Origin: Sinonovacula constricta
Taxonomy: Eukaryota; Mollusca; Bivalvia; Cardiida; Solecurtidae
DNA: 64,000 nt
Direction of reading: 5' to 3'
NCBI GenBank assembly: GCA_007844125.1
Contig: CM017563.1
Coordinates: 20,234,106-20,298,105, forward strand
Positions 30,001 through 45,000 of the stretch are shown here, one piece after another; within the stretch, counting starts at the first letter, position 1; each line of letters begins with the position of its first letter. Under the pieces are notes generated by a model. The model was not told the DNA's origin. It ran no database searches and saw only the letters and a program-made list of their open reading frames with translations. The position numbers were made by a program, and so were the translations under genes.

Positions 30001-33000
30001 CTGAATTATTCCATCTGAAATTTTTTCATCATTTTAAACAAATCAGATAAAAGACTGGTCCATATTTTGTTACCCTGCACTTACTTATTAAGTATGTACC
30101 CAGAACAGGATTATGATGTTTAACCTTTAAGTGTGACCTTGACCTGAGCTCTAGAAGTTGGTCAGTACAAATTCACCTTTTCACTATACTTATCTTTAAT
30201 TGTGTGAGGTATTATGAAAATTCACTGGTAATTTTCTAGGAAATTGCCACATGGATGGAATGAAAGACAGACCAATGGATAGCTTAAGTTTACAAATGGA
30301 TAGCTTAAGACCTTTATCCCACTACCTTTCATATTGTTACAATTCAGTTTTTTTGGCATATTCACATGGGCAAGGTAATGAGAAAAGGTACAATGTTAGC
30401 TACAGATATATAAAGGGTGTGTCTTTACTTAAACTTATACAGCAAAGTAAGATACATCATTATTTGTATTCATATTAAAATAATTTTTAATGACATATCT
30501 CCAAAACTAACCTTGTAGTCATCAACAATGCCCTGAATCTTGCTGGAGTGCAGACGACACTCAGTGACAAAGAAGTCAGAGATACCCTTGGAGGCCCAGG
30601 TAAGTTTGGTGAGGCCAGGATGGATCTTCTTGTCCAGGAAACGGATCCTCTCACGGAACAACCCTCGCTCTTCTGGAGACAGGGCAGCAATGATCCTGTA
30701 ATAGTCATGGGAGAATGTTGTCTGGGAAGGAAAGTGTGTGGATGTCAATATATTCAGGAAATGGGAAAGTTGTCAACAAGATATTCCAAACTGATTGAAC
30801 TTGTTAACTCATACCTGTTATTAGTTATTTTGAAAGTTTGTATTTAAACTTGACAAATAGTTTCACAAACCAAGACATGTCTTCTTTTGATTAAAGTTGG
30901 TCAACTATTCCCCATGTCCGTAACTTCCGTAACTTTGATTGGACAATTTTTTTATGAAAACAATTAAAATATTAATGATGTTCAGTGGGCGAATGAAGTA
31001 AGTGTACCTGTTGTAGTCTCGCACCACAAGCAGCACGTGTTCCCGTAGGCCGCGGAGGTCTTCTCTCTTGTTGTAGACATCGATGGCATAATGGGGCGTC
31101 TCAAACATGAGGCGTTCCCAGTAATGAATCTCCTGGAACATCTTCAACAGCTCTCTGGAACATGAATATTTAATAAAATTATAGTATTATATAAAATCAT
31201 AACTTTCATAACACTGAAAATCAACAGAGACACACAATGATAACCACAGCAAGGAATTTAATTCAGCATTCTTGAATACCCATAATGGCTACCACTACAC
31301 AACAGTGGCTTTTCTTTGTGGGCATTTTTTAAACAATCTCTTACATAAGTTTCTAGACCCATGAAAAAATATCGCTTTTGTTTTGCATTTTTGTTGTTTT
31401 GGCTTTTTTTTTTTTTTTTACAATCTTTTATATTAGTGTCTAGACCCTGTTAAATGTCTGGGTTATTTTTGCCTTTTTGTTATATCACACCAACACAAGT
31501 ATGGTCATATTGGTGATGTCCAGCTAATTATTGGTGGAGGCAGACCACAGACTTGTCAGGGTAGAACCACCAATGCATTGCAGGTTAACTGGATAAATGT
31601 GTAGGAAGAACTACTGGTTCACCACAGAAATTATCATTCAACAAGGTTGGTATTTATCATTTGTGAGGTTCCAGTGGATAAATGATCAGTCATCGACTAG
31701 TGACACCTTAGGCACTCGCTGTTGGGTTTGAGTCTCGGATAAGTCAACACCTAATGCACAGGAGCCTTCCAGCCAACCTGTTGTGCGCCATTGGTTCCTT
31801 GCAGACACTCATTTAAATTTTCTCAATTTGACTAACAATAAAAGACTGGATGAGAACTATGGGATAAACAGCTTCAGTAAAAGAGTTTTTGGTTGGCTTT
31901 CAATATAGATATCAGAGCAACACAATTAAGATTATATTAGTTTTTGTTTTGTTTTGAAATATATTGCAGCATCAAATTATAATCATTATAATGCTGCCCA
32001 GCTAATTTTGTGGAAGAAGAGCTCAGACAAACACCCACGCATTGCAAGTCAGTTGGAAGACCTTCATACATAAAGTACTTTGCGCTATAAAGGACTTGTA
32101 CCCACACAGCAGAGGCTAAGCAGTCAGCGGAGTTACAAATCGGCAACTCTACCACTACATTATGGCCGCCCCCTAAGATTATGTTAAATAGGTTCAGCTA
32201 TTATTAGTGCAAGAAGACCCCAATTTGTTTTCTCGGTAAAACCATTGGTAACAGACAGGTCAGGTGAACAACATCCGCATGTGAAAGTTTGCATTCTCAG
32301 TTACTTGAAGTCACTCGATGAGGGACTGAGAATATAAGGTCTCTTATTCTAATCACTTGACCAAGAGCAACTAATACCAAAATTTAACTGACTCGTTTTA
32401 TCACAAACTCTTCTAATATTACAGAAACAATGACATTCCTGGGTAATTATTTTCTCAAAAAGCTACACAAAGCTAATGTTTACATGGGTTTTTCTAACAA
32501 ATGAAGAAAGATAACGCATACCCAAGATATTGGGAATTTTTGCAAAAGATTTCTGTATAAAAAAGAATATTAAATTGTTTTTTTATTGTTTAATTTGTCT
32601 ACACATATAAACACTAAGTTAAAGTTCTTACAGATTTTGTTCAAAAAGATCTTGTTTTTTTTTACTTTGATTAGGACACTTGCATCATATTTTTGTCCCA
32701 ATTGGGACTTTTTTGCAAGTATTGGGTAAAAGTAACCTTTGTGTCCATTGGGACCAAATGGCAGCTATAAGTCTGACCAAAAACCAAAGTGTTGATAAAT
32801 TAACCCTTTCCTGCATGTATATGCCATTTTACACCTTTACAAACCATTCACAATCATTACAGAATATGCATGACTAACGGTTTATGTGTAGACTTTTTCA
32901 GCCTTAAATCTATTATTACAAGTTGAACATACACTCTTTTAAAGAAAAACAACAAAGTCAAGTAAATATTCAAAATTATAGATGGGATGGGGTGGGATGG

Positions 33001-36000
33001 GATAGGATTAGCCAGCATTTCTGCCGATACTGTGCAGCGACGTTTCTATCATTATAGCACAGGGGCACTTATGAGGTTCCCAGGGACTGAACCCAGCCGG
33101 TCCATTATACTGGCACCAACGAGTCAGGCGTAATGCTGTCCCCTTAGCCCTGAGCTAGGAGGGAAGCCACTACTACGAACTTTAGAGTCTTTGGTTTGAC
33201 TCGGCCGGGGTTTGAACCCGGACCTCCCGATCTGCATGCCGACGCTCTACCACCTGAGCTATGGCGGCCAGTAAATTATAGATGATCTATGAATGAAAGG
33301 TTAATTTACACATAGCCAATGTTAATTACTATATATGCACCAACTTACAATAAAACTAACATTAATTTTGCATTAGAATTTTACCTGTTGAAGTTTATGT
33401 CCAGCATGGGTGGTCTCTCGACACTGCGACACATCAATGGCACCTCCAGTAGTTTCATTGGTTCCTGATTACACACAGACAATACATATATGTCAGATAT
33501 ATGTCAGATTGTGTAGAGCAGAGGGTGTGTCAAAAACTATTAACATGTATCAAATAGTTCATGGTCAATAATAATATTATCATATTTATGTAAATATTAA
33601 ACTCTTATATAAGAATAAACACATAAAAAGTATTATAATAATATATAATATATATATAATAAGCATCCAATGTATCAGATAAAATGTAATGTATCAAATA
33701 ATATGTATACGGTCCTTTTTGTAGCAAGTAAACTGATCTGCTTCTAAAAATAAATTTACATATTTTTCTCAAACTGCTTGTACTAAAGCAACCTTCCTTT
33801 AAAAAGTGCAGAAATGTGTCAGATTTTTCTTTCTTGTTGACATTGTCTTTTATAGAGTCTTGCACTCACTAAGTATTCAAACATAATATACTCTTTATAA
33901 ATTATTCTTCTATCCAAGACTTTTAATGATAAATAATCATGTCTTAAGATTTTGTAAAACAAACTCAGAATATTTAGCTGATAATATTTTCTGATCTTAA
34001 TCTTGTAAAATCATGTACTTAGACTTAATCGTTACTAGTTTATTTTTGTTCTATGGCAACAGACCAAACTCTATTATAACAACCATCTGAAGAAAAAAAC
34101 TTGTTTTGGGAAAAGTCAGTTTCATTTCTATATTTGCAAAAGACAAATTTTTTTATTTTTTTTTTTTATTTATCTTACAAATTTGTATGCAATGGTAATT
34201 AGACAAATTGCAAAAGACTTTGTAGCAAACAGTACAAATTCTTATCACAGTTCCCAGTAGGACATGGCTGATGTTAATCTATGCTATTTGTCTATGCCTC
34301 TTCAATTCATGATATACAGGCCTTAAGGTGGTATCCGACAGTTTGTCTTCGTCAAATACATGCAAACCTGGATTGGGGGAATTGGGGGTATAATTTCTGC
34401 AAAAAGCCAAACCTTAGTCTAACAAAATTTGAAATTTGAACATTGTCTAAATTGTAAGACAGTAGAAATTGTGAACTAAATCACTATACATGCCCGTTCT
34501 TTCTTACACTATAAATCAGCATGATTGTGATTTCTGCTAAAAATAGACATCAACGTCGAGTGCGGATTACCCAAATTATTATATAAAGTTACGGGTCATG
34601 TAGTTTTCTTAGTTTAAAAATAGCTAACAGTGCAGCATCACTTAGAAAGAAAATGTGTAATGACAAATGAATTATGCTTCACTTTTCACATACATATAGG
34701 ACATCAATAATCAGCATTTTGAAGGATCTATTCAGGCAACAATAATTTATTTGGTTCTTTGAGAGTAAAAAAATCTTGTCCAAACTGTCACATGCCACCT
34801 TTAAGGTTAAATTTGATATTTGCATATACTGGAACTTGCAAACTTGACTTTTCCCAGTCGCAAGATTTAAAAAAAATCTTGACCAAATTTCTACGATATT
34901 TCTATCAAACTCTGAAACTGTCAATACACACCCAGTCCAATAATCCAGACTTAAGGCACAATAGGTCTAGGTTGACAACAGGAGAGATGGTCACACAACT
35001 TTCAAGTCTATTGTCACACAGTCTAACATAGTTCCTAGAACTACTACTGCACAAACTTGGTAATAGTTTAGATGTAGGAAGAAATCAGACACAGCTTGAG
35101 GTTTCAAAGAATATTTGCTTTACATGTAACCATATAGTGCTGTTGTCTTTTAATAACATAACTGTCAAAAAAATCTGTTTCTAATAATTACTTTTTTTTG
35201 TTTTTGAAATACATTGCAGCAACCATTTATGTTCATTATAGCAACGTCCAGCTTTTTTGGCGGAAGAAGACCCCAGACAAATGTCTGAGTAGAACCACCA
35301 GCGCACTGCAAATCAGCTGGTAGACCTTCTCACATTAAGTCCATTGCCTTGAATAGGATTCGAACCCATGCGGTGAGAGGCTTAGCAGTCGAAGAAGTTA
35401 CAAATCGGCAACTCTACCACTACGCCATGGGCAGCCCACTTCTAATATTTAAAAAATCGAATTTTAATAGTTGTTTTAAATGGAAAGCAAAATAATGCTT
35501 CAAAATTAAGATGTCTTTTATATCTCTTTTAGATCACACAATCACAATAACAATTTCTTCCTTTTTAAATAATATAAACATGAAAAAAAAGGAGTATAAC
35601 TCTTAAACAAATTTGAAAGTACCAATCTAGACCCTTTAATAATAATAATATAAACTATAAATCTAAATAAGTAAAAAAAAGACCCTTGATCTTTAAACCT
35701 TTTTGTTAATCATAAATACCCTAAAAGAACCTGTGACACATGAACACTAAATACCATATCAAATCAATAATATTCTACAAATAAACAAAAGTTATCTTTA
35801 AAGAACACCCCCAGATGCTGCATTACCAGTCAATTAAGGTAATGATAGACCTTAACTCATTTAAATAAAGTGTATCATGATGTGCCATAGAAATGTGCAA
35901 CTAGGCATATGCCAGTCCTATAAAGTTTCGTCAAAATATGCCATATAATTGCCAGGGAATTGCATGGAAAAAAATCTCGTCAACAAATGGTCACACCAAC

Positions 36001-39000
36001 AGACTTGACTCCAATACAACCCCTAGATAATCCATATTAAGGATTATATAAAAAATACAAAGATCATACCACTTGCCTATCAATGTCAATAAATTTCTAA
36101 ACTCAACTCTAACAAATATAATCACATATCAATAATAAAAAATATATTTGTTTATACCATGTTCCTTCTACTTGTGAATAAACAGAACCCAACACATAAT
36201 GATGTGACATTGCTATTAAAAATGTACCAGCATACCCTGGTTGACTCACTTATTACTTACATATATACGACCACCGCTGTCCTACATATAACATAACTGA
36301 CGTTTTAAAATCAAGAACATATGTTTAAGTTACTACAAGTATCATATAAAAGGCTTTACAGTGTTTCTACCATTGGGGTATGAGAAAATTTATATTTATG
36401 TTGCATTTATGTTTTCATCTTAGGAACATGATTATTACAAACAAGAACATATATATCTACATCAACAATATCAAATCAAATGCAGTATAGCATTTCTACA
36501 TAACTTTAAAAATACGCTTAAATTTATGTTGCATGCAGATTTTTTTCTTGCATGTTCATACTTGTACAGGAAGGTTGTTAACAAGAATATATATGCATAC
36601 ATTAAGATCAGACCCTAACAAACATGTAGATTTTATCATCCCACCAACAATCTTTCAGTTTGTTTGTTGGGTTTATCATCCCACTGACATTTTTTCAGTT
36701 ATCTGGGGAAGGTGTTCACTTGAAGCAGATAGAATGCTGCCTTCACTGCGTATAGTATGCCGTGAACACCTGGCATGATACCACACCCAGTCACATTATC
36801 CTGACACCGGTCTACCAGTCATGGAAGTACCCTTATATTTGCTTGAGGGTTAGCAAGGGTGTTATACCAGTACCATTTTTAATGACTGTTATGTCGCGGC
36901 CCGGGATCAAACCCAGTGCTGCCTTTACTGTGTATAGATGGCCATTAACACCTGCCATGATACCACACCTAGTCACATCATCGTGACACCGGGCCAACCA
37001 GTCATGGAGCTACCATTACCATTTGCTTAGGAGTATGGGAGCTATTTCACTAGCATTATTGAATGACTTTGGTATGTCATAACCTGTGTTTGAAAATCAA
37101 GGCCTCCCATAGCTGGAGCAGACACTCTACTGTTGAGACTACCAGATCTAGTAGACCCTACCATATTTTAAAATTTTTACCAATATAGCCTGAGAAAGCT
37201 GACATCTATGTTGCATATATCTGGTGTCGTTACAAAGGTGTCCATTACAAACAAAAAGAAAAATAACATACTAAATGCTGTGAAACAATTCTAATATTAT
37301 TTTAAGGGTAAGCTGATATTTATGTTGTGTATGCATTGTGTTTATGAGAGTGACCATTACAAACAAAAAGAAACCTCACACTAAATGTGTGTGTAGCAAT
37401 TCTAATATTTTTTTAACAGTAAGCTGACATTTATGTTGTGTGTATGTTGTGTTTACGATGGTGTCTGTAGCAAACAGAAACAAACACCATTCTAAATGAC
37501 ATTTATGTTGCATTATATGTCAAGATCTTACAATGGTGTTTGTAACAAACAAACAAAAAAACAACATACTGCACATCATTTTCTTATTGTACTGTATTAG
37601 AAGCAGACATTTATGTTGTGTATATGTATTATCTGTCTTGCTGCTTGTATAATAGTCACAATACTTATATACATAATGTACATCTATACAAATACACATG
37701 TTTACAATATCAAATAAATTGCAAATTTTCTTTAACTTAATTTTCCAAAAAATCCTAACAAAACAATATATAAATAACTTAAAATGATCTTTAAATACTC
37801 ATGGCAATTATGTTGTCTTATGACCATATATTTCTTTTCCATTTTTGTGTTTTATCAACATATTTAGTCTGATATAAACTTAGTTTGAATGCATAGAAAG
37901 AAAAGACAAATTAAGGAATCATCAATAATGAAAACAAAGACTGAAATATTCTTAACCTATAAAACACAAGGATATTTATATAACTACAGGAATGGGAATA
38001 GAATGGACCTCCATGGACACTGGGTAATTTAGAGCTAATATATCAAAATTTTATTTTAAATTTTAAAAAAAGAGTTAAAATTATGACAATATGCTAAAAT
38101 AATGATTTTATGCTTATTGAATAATTAAATGAACAATTAATAATTATATGCTTATGTTATGGCTATGTGCCTGTAATAATTATATGCTTATGTTATGCTC
38201 TGTGCCTGTAATAATTATATGCTTATGTTATGGATATGTGCCTGTAATAAGTATATGCTTATGTTATGGCTATGTGCCTGTAATAATTATATGCTTATGT
38301 TACAGCTATGTGCCATAATAAATATATGCTTATGTTATGGATATGTGCCTGTAATAATTATATGCTTATGTTACAGCTATGTGCCATAATAAATATATGC
38401 TTATGTTATGGATATGTGCCTGTAATAATTATATGCTTATGTTATGGATATGTGCCTGTAATAATTAAATGATAACAAAATAAATTATAAGATGTTAATT
38501 ACATTAACTAAATCATTTTCATTCAAAGCTCTTTTACTGATTTTGTCATTTATATAAATCTCAATTTCTGACTAAAAATCCAATGTTTTGAATTTAAACA
38601 TATTATATAACTTATCGAGTAAGTTTATGATACTTAAAATTTATTCAATAATCTTTCTGAAATCTCTGTGAAAGTTTGTACGTCCATGTGAAGTCCATTC
38701 CTATACAAGATTGGTACTACAATCATCAACAGACGGAAATGACCATAAAGACTTGACAGACTAAACTATATCTATACTCAATACCCCATGATCAGATGCC
38801 CCCTCTGCATCAAGATGTATTTCAATGCTATCTAGTGTATAAAAATATCCATCAACGACTCATTTTCTTTGATATATGTAAATTCTGACTTGTTAAAAGG
38901 AATTTATTTTTTGCATATATGTTGTTTTATAATATTTTGGTTTTCACTTAAACATTCACAAAAACAATCGATGTTAAGGAAAATTCCTGAAAAATTTGGA

Positions 39001-42000
39001 AATTTAGGGTATTTACTACCAAAAATGCCGAAAATTATTCTGAAGAAAACACCCACATGGTTTAAAGCACATGTATTCTACTGGATGAACCATTAGCTAT
39101 AGAAAAAAATTCTTATTAACATTATAATAAGATTTGAGCAAAAAAGCAATAAATATTCAAACCAAATGCAGAGCGACCACATCACATGTGATGAGCTTAG
39201 TGGCACACATTTATTACATGTTTTGTCACTTTTTCTCCATCCTCATTACTATCTACAACCCCAGTTGTATTATACTTCTGTAATATTGCAACAAACAGAT
39301 CAATGGTCAGTTAGTTGGACACATCAGTCTCAGGGTACCGATCAAATTAGACCAGTAAAAATGTGAATCATGTTTTGACATACATTGCAGCAACAATTTA
39401 TGATCATTATAGCAATGTCCATCTTTCTGGTGGAGGAAGACCCCAGACACGTGTCTGGGAAGAACCACACATGCACCGCAAGACAGCTGGAAGACCTCAC
39501 ATTAAGTCCTTTGCCCCGAACGGGACTCAAACCCATGTGGTGAGAGGCTTAGCAGTCAGTGGAGTGTTTTAACAACAGTGAGAAATGAATTAAACATAAG
39601 TGTAACTCTTTTGTTTTGTTTTTTTGTTACATTGCACTGACAAAATTATGGTCATATTGATTACGTCCCAGCTTATTATTGCTGGAGGAAGACTCCAAAC
39701 TTAAGTCTGGGTTGAACCACCGGTGTACTGCAGGTTAGCTGAAAAATCTTCCCATACGAAAATTCATGCCTCGAAAATGTAACTTTAGTTTTTAAAACTA
39801 AAATTTGAAAACTAGTGTGTTAAATGGCAAATAACAGAAATTAAGAAATCAGAATTTTTGGGATGTTCAAATTAATATGCTAATGGCTTATGCTATTTTT
39901 ATTTTTTTAGTTATAGGTATGTAGACTTAAAATAAATAAATCTCAAAACATACGGCAGGAAAAAATAAACATTCAAGAACACTCATTGAAGTGGCACCTT
40001 TGGTAAGACAAATTAAAAGTTGCAAAATAAAAAAATGTTGTTTCAACTGATGTATTATAAAAAAAAAAAAAAAAAAAATAATTTTGCTATGGCATGAAAA
40101 CACTATAAAATACTGTGTCTGTTATAAATTATATTTAAACAAAAATCAGATTACTTGGTAAAAAACATAAAATCATATGTCAATAAAAGAAAAAAAATTT
40201 GTATTTATGCATTTTGTGATTGTAAAAACTTTCTAGGTCATATGGCGCCAAAAACAAAAAGGTTTAACATAACTATGAAATAATCAGATTAAAAATAAGG
40301 ATACAAGCAGGAAGAAAAAAAAAGCTTTAACAGTATAAAACTCAAGTATGTTGAACCCAACTTACCCTCTCAATGGTGAGCGTCCATTCATGGAAAGTCT
40401 TCCTGATATATTCATCCAGGGCCATACACAGCTGCTGGTACTGCGTCATCACCTCCTTCCCTGAACCAATCGTCGGGAGGAAGAATGCTCGATCCAGGGC
40501 CTGAATAATGTAATAATTACTTTAACAATGAACATTCAAAAGAATGCTTAATCTAGGTCCTAAGTCATTTAATGAATATTTATATAATAAAGTCTCTGAA
40601 GAATGCCTGAATTATTTAATGATTATTTAAACATTGAACAATCTGAAGAATGCTGATTCTGGGCCGGAATTATATACTGATTACTTAAGAACAAATATTT
40701 GTAAGAATGTTGGATCCAAGATCTTAATAGTGATAAGATTACTTAAACAATTGCATGTGCTTGCCCCAGGGCATACACTATATATCATAAAGTAATAAAG
40801 CAAAAGATTTCCACCAATTATTTAACATTAACATATATACTAGAACATGTAATCACATACCATCATGCTGCGCTCAATACGTCGCTTGAGCTGCCTTGCC
40901 CAGAGGGCCTGTCCAGCAAACTTGGGGTGGGAGGAGGTCTGGGGGATGGACTTCTGTGTCAGCTCCTTCTTCACAGCGTTCAGCTCCTCATTAAACATGT
41001 TGTACACCTCCACAGTCTTCTTGTCAATGGTCCGCTTAATGGCCTACAGGCAGGGGGAGACAATAATAGTGTTGTTTTTTTAAATATATTGCAGTGACCA
41101 ATTATGAACACTTTTGCTACGTTCAGTTAGTTTGTTGGAGGACGACCCCCCAGACAAATGTCTGGGTAGAACGACCAGTGTGCCGCAGGTCAGATGGAAG
41201 ATGTTCCCACATTAAATCCTATGCCAGAACAGGACTCAAACCCTATGTTCAGTTAATATGTCGGAGGACGACCCCCTAGACAAATGTCTGAGTAGAACTA
41301 CCAGTGTGCCGCAGGTCAGATGGAAGATGTTCCCACATTAAATCCTATGCCAGAACAGGACTCAAACCCTATGTTCAGTTAATTTGTTGGAGGACGACCC
41401 CCTAGACAAATGTCTGGGTAGAACTACCAGTGCACCGCAGGTCAGATGGAAGATGTTCCCACATTAAATCCTATGCCAGAACAGGACTCAAACCCTATGT
41501 TCAGTTAATATGTCGGAGGACGACCCCCTAGACAAATGTCTGGGTAGAACTACCAGTGCACCGCAGGTCAGATGGAAGATGTTCCCACATTAAATCCTTT
41601 GCCAGAACAGGACTCAAACCCTATGTTCAGTTAATATGTCGGAGGACGACCCCCTAGACAAATGTCTGGGTAGAACTACCAGTGTGCCGCAGGTCAGATG
41701 GAAGATGTTCCCTCATTAAATCCTATGCCAGAACAGGACTCAAACCCTATGTTCAGTTAATATGTCGGAGGACGACCCCCTAGAGAAATGTCTGGGTAGA
41801 ACTACCAGTGCACCGCAGGTCAGATGGAAGATGTTCCCACATTAAATCCTTTGCCAGAACAGGACTCAAACCCTATGTTCAGTTAATATGTCGGAGGACG
41901 ACCCCCTAGAGAAATGTCTGGGTAGAACTACCAGTGCACCGCAGGTCAGATGGAAGATGTTCCCACATTAAATCCTTTGCCAGAACAGGACTCAAACCCT

Positions 42001-45000
42001 ATGTTCAGTTAATATGTCGGAGGACGACCCCCTAGACAAATGTCTGGGTAGAACTACCAGTGCACCGCAGGTCAGATGGAAGATGTTCCCACATTAAATC
42101 CTATGCCAGAACAGGACTCAAACCCTATGTTCAGTTAATATGTCGGAGGACGACCCCCTAGAGAAATGTCTGGGTAGAACTACCAGTGCACCGCAGGTCA
42201 GATGGAAGATGTTCCCACATTAAATCCTTTGCCAGAACAGGACTCAAACCCTATGTTCAGTTAATATGTCGGAGGACGACCCCCTAGACAAATGTCTGGG
42301 TAGAACTACCAGTGCACCGCAGGTCAGATGGAAGATGTTCCCTCATTAAATCCTATGCCAGAACAGGACTCAAACCCTATGTTCAGCTAATTTGTCGGAG
42401 GACGACCCCCCAGACAAATGTCTGGGTAGAACTACCAGTGTGCCGCAGGTCAGATGGAAGATGTTCCCACATTAAATCCTATGCCAGAACAGGACTCAAA
42501 CCCTATGTTCAGTTAATATGTCGGAGGACGACCCCCCAGACAAATGTCTGGGTAGAACGACCAGTGTGCCGCAGGTCAGATGGAAGATGTTCCCACATTA
42601 AATCCTTTGCCAGAACAGGACTCAAACCCTATGTTCAGTTAATATGTCGGAGGACGACCCCCTAGACAAATGTCTGGGTAGAACGACCAGTGCACCGCAG
42701 GTCAGATGGAAGATGTTCCCACATTCAATCCTATGCCAGAACAGGACTCAAACCCTATGTTCAGTTAATATGTCGGAGGACGACCCCCTAGACAAATGTC
42801 TGGGTAGAACTACCAGTGCACCGCAGGTCAGATGGAAGATGTTCCCACATTAAATCCTTTGCCAGAACAGGACTCAAACCCTATGTTCAGTTAATATGTC
42901 GGAGGACGACCCCCCAGACAAATGTCTGGGTAGAACGACCAGTGTGCCGCAGGTCAGATGGAAGATGTTCCCTCATTAAATCCTTTGCCAGAACAGGACT
43001 CAAACCCTATGTTCAGTTAATTTGTTGGAGGACGACCCCCCAGACAAATGTCTGGGTAGAACTACCAGTGTGCCGCAGGTCAGATGGAAGACGTTCCCTC
43101 ATTAAATCCAATGCCAGAACAGGACTCAAACCCTATGTTCAGTTAATATGTCGGAGGACGACCCCCTAGACAAATGTCTGGGTAGAACTACCAGTGCACC
43201 GCAGGTCAGATGGAAGATGTTCCCACATTCAATCCTATGCCAGAACAGGACTCAAACCCTATGTTCAGTTAATTTGTCGGAGGACGACCCCCCAGACAAA
43301 TGTCTGGGTAGAACTACCAGTGTGCCGCAGGTCAGATGGAAGACGTTCCCACATTAAATCCTATGCCAGAACAGGACTCGAACCCACATATTGGGAGACT
43401 TAGCAGGACAATAATGAAATATGGGATATGGTACAGGTTCACATAGACAGAATTGAGGATCAACAATAAAGCAAATATGTGAATGATCAAAATCTAATAT
43501 ACTTGTGATGTTTCCCATCAATAAACTGTTCAATTGTCTTTTTTTCTTTAATTTCAATTTTAATTGTTAGTTTGAAGAGGGTGTTATTCTTATTTTTCAA
43601 TATTTTTGTCTTCAAATTTTGAAGGTGATTTGAAAGAAACTTTTAAGGGAATTCTATGTCCTTTATGGCTTGACAATGTATATTAAATTGTCTTGCAAAA
43701 CATTTTATGCTGTGTGTGTGGATCCAACCCAATTTCTCCAGTCAAAAATCCGTTATCTTAACCCTCAACAACAAACACAGCATTTTAAAACCAAGTTACA
43801 TTTTATTCTGTGTGTGTGGATCCAACCCGATTTCTCTGGTCAAAAATTTGTTATCTTAACCCTCAACAACAGACACTAACAGCATTTTAAAACCAAGTTA
43901 CATTTTATGTTGTGTGTGGGATTCCAACCTGATTTCTCTAGTCAAAAATCTGTTATCTTAACTCTCAACCACAGACACTCAGAGCATTTTAAAACCAAGT
44001 TACCGATTCTATGTATCACAACTGCTAGAATCAACTGAACACTCCAAATATCTTAAGATATCAAAACCTGTTACAACAGCCTAGCTCACTGAAAAAAAAA
44101 AACAAGTTTATACATGACTTACCTCCCTGCTAGACAGATGCATGAAGATATCAAGCAGTTCCACACCAGACTCTACTGTGGTTACCGTGTCAAACGCTGA
44201 CGTGATCACATTCTGCATCATTACTTCCAGATCCTTGACACCGCCACGGAATCTGACACATATTATAAATAAAGTTCAGAGAATTTGAAAGACTACAAAC
44301 ATTTTAAGACAGAAGGTCATGAAACTTAAAGATTTCACAGGGCCTGGTTCTAACTTACACCAAATTAAAGGTCACAGACTGGATAATAAAAAGATACAAT
44401 AAGTCTAATTAATTAGGACTTTTTTTGTCTTTCTACAAAGATATGATAATTTTATTCCTAGTTCTTCAACACAGTGTCCTTATTGCAATTTTTCAAGTTT
44501 TGGGGAAGAAAAATTCAACTCTATTAAATCTTCATAAAAATATTTAACATGTTTTATTAATGAACACAAAGTCCTGTAATCTTCAGTAAATTTTAAAATC
44601 TAGGTCCTTTATCATTTTTACCTGTTGTAATCATCGTGCCATGATGTGGCCTTGACATCTAGGATGATTTTCTTCACATTCCTCAATAGATTGAGGTTCT
44701 TCTCAAATGTCGTCTCAATCTCTGTCAGGCCTCGGACAATCTCAGGACCCTTCTGTCCAGCAAAATGTGGCATCTCTGTCTTGCTGCCCTCCTCGCGCCG
44801 GGCAAAATGGATCTGAGCATGACACACCTGGGAGAAAATAGGTCAAACAGTGGTTATTTTTGTTTAAATGTGGTATCCAGCAGTCTGCCTACATCTTGTA
44901 TATGTAACAATATTAGTAAATGAGAACAATTGGGATTCCTGCTAAAATAGACATTGACTTCACAGCGGATGACATGGATGACTAAATATTAGTGGTCACA

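Larger units (their letters stand above)
31155..33384. other. DNAH2 intron 13 (repeat-rich, no gene)
   Basis: 2.2 kb. Contains SINE-A fragments (31,468-31,600; 31,938-32,173; 32,190-32,370), a small reverse-oriented SINE-A piece (31,755-31,800) and a full SINE-C (32,981-33,275). The rest is AT-rich. Confidence 0.6.
33465..40365. other. DNAH2 intron 12 (6.9 kb, largest in window)
   Basis: No coding signal. In order: AT-rich DNA, an M3 MITE-like element (34,322-34,808), SINE-A2 (35,199-35,435), AT-rich DNA, a SINE-B pair (36,630-37,152), degenerate ~110-bp repeats (37,185-37,640), a 36-bp minisatellite (38,144-38,470), and SINE-A2 and SINE-A fragments (39,375-39,775). Confidence 0.7.

Noticed and set aside
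5632..33275. tRNA genes suggested by A-box/B-box pairs (for example near 5,900, 9,500, 27,930, 33,260)
   Set aside because: Each is joined to a conserved non-tRNA body shared with other loci, so these are SINE heads, not functional tRNA genes.
42312..43403. Several cysteine/arginine-rich open frames of 69-117 codons
   Set aside because: They are frames through the 126-bp SINE-derived array and end at the same unit position each time.
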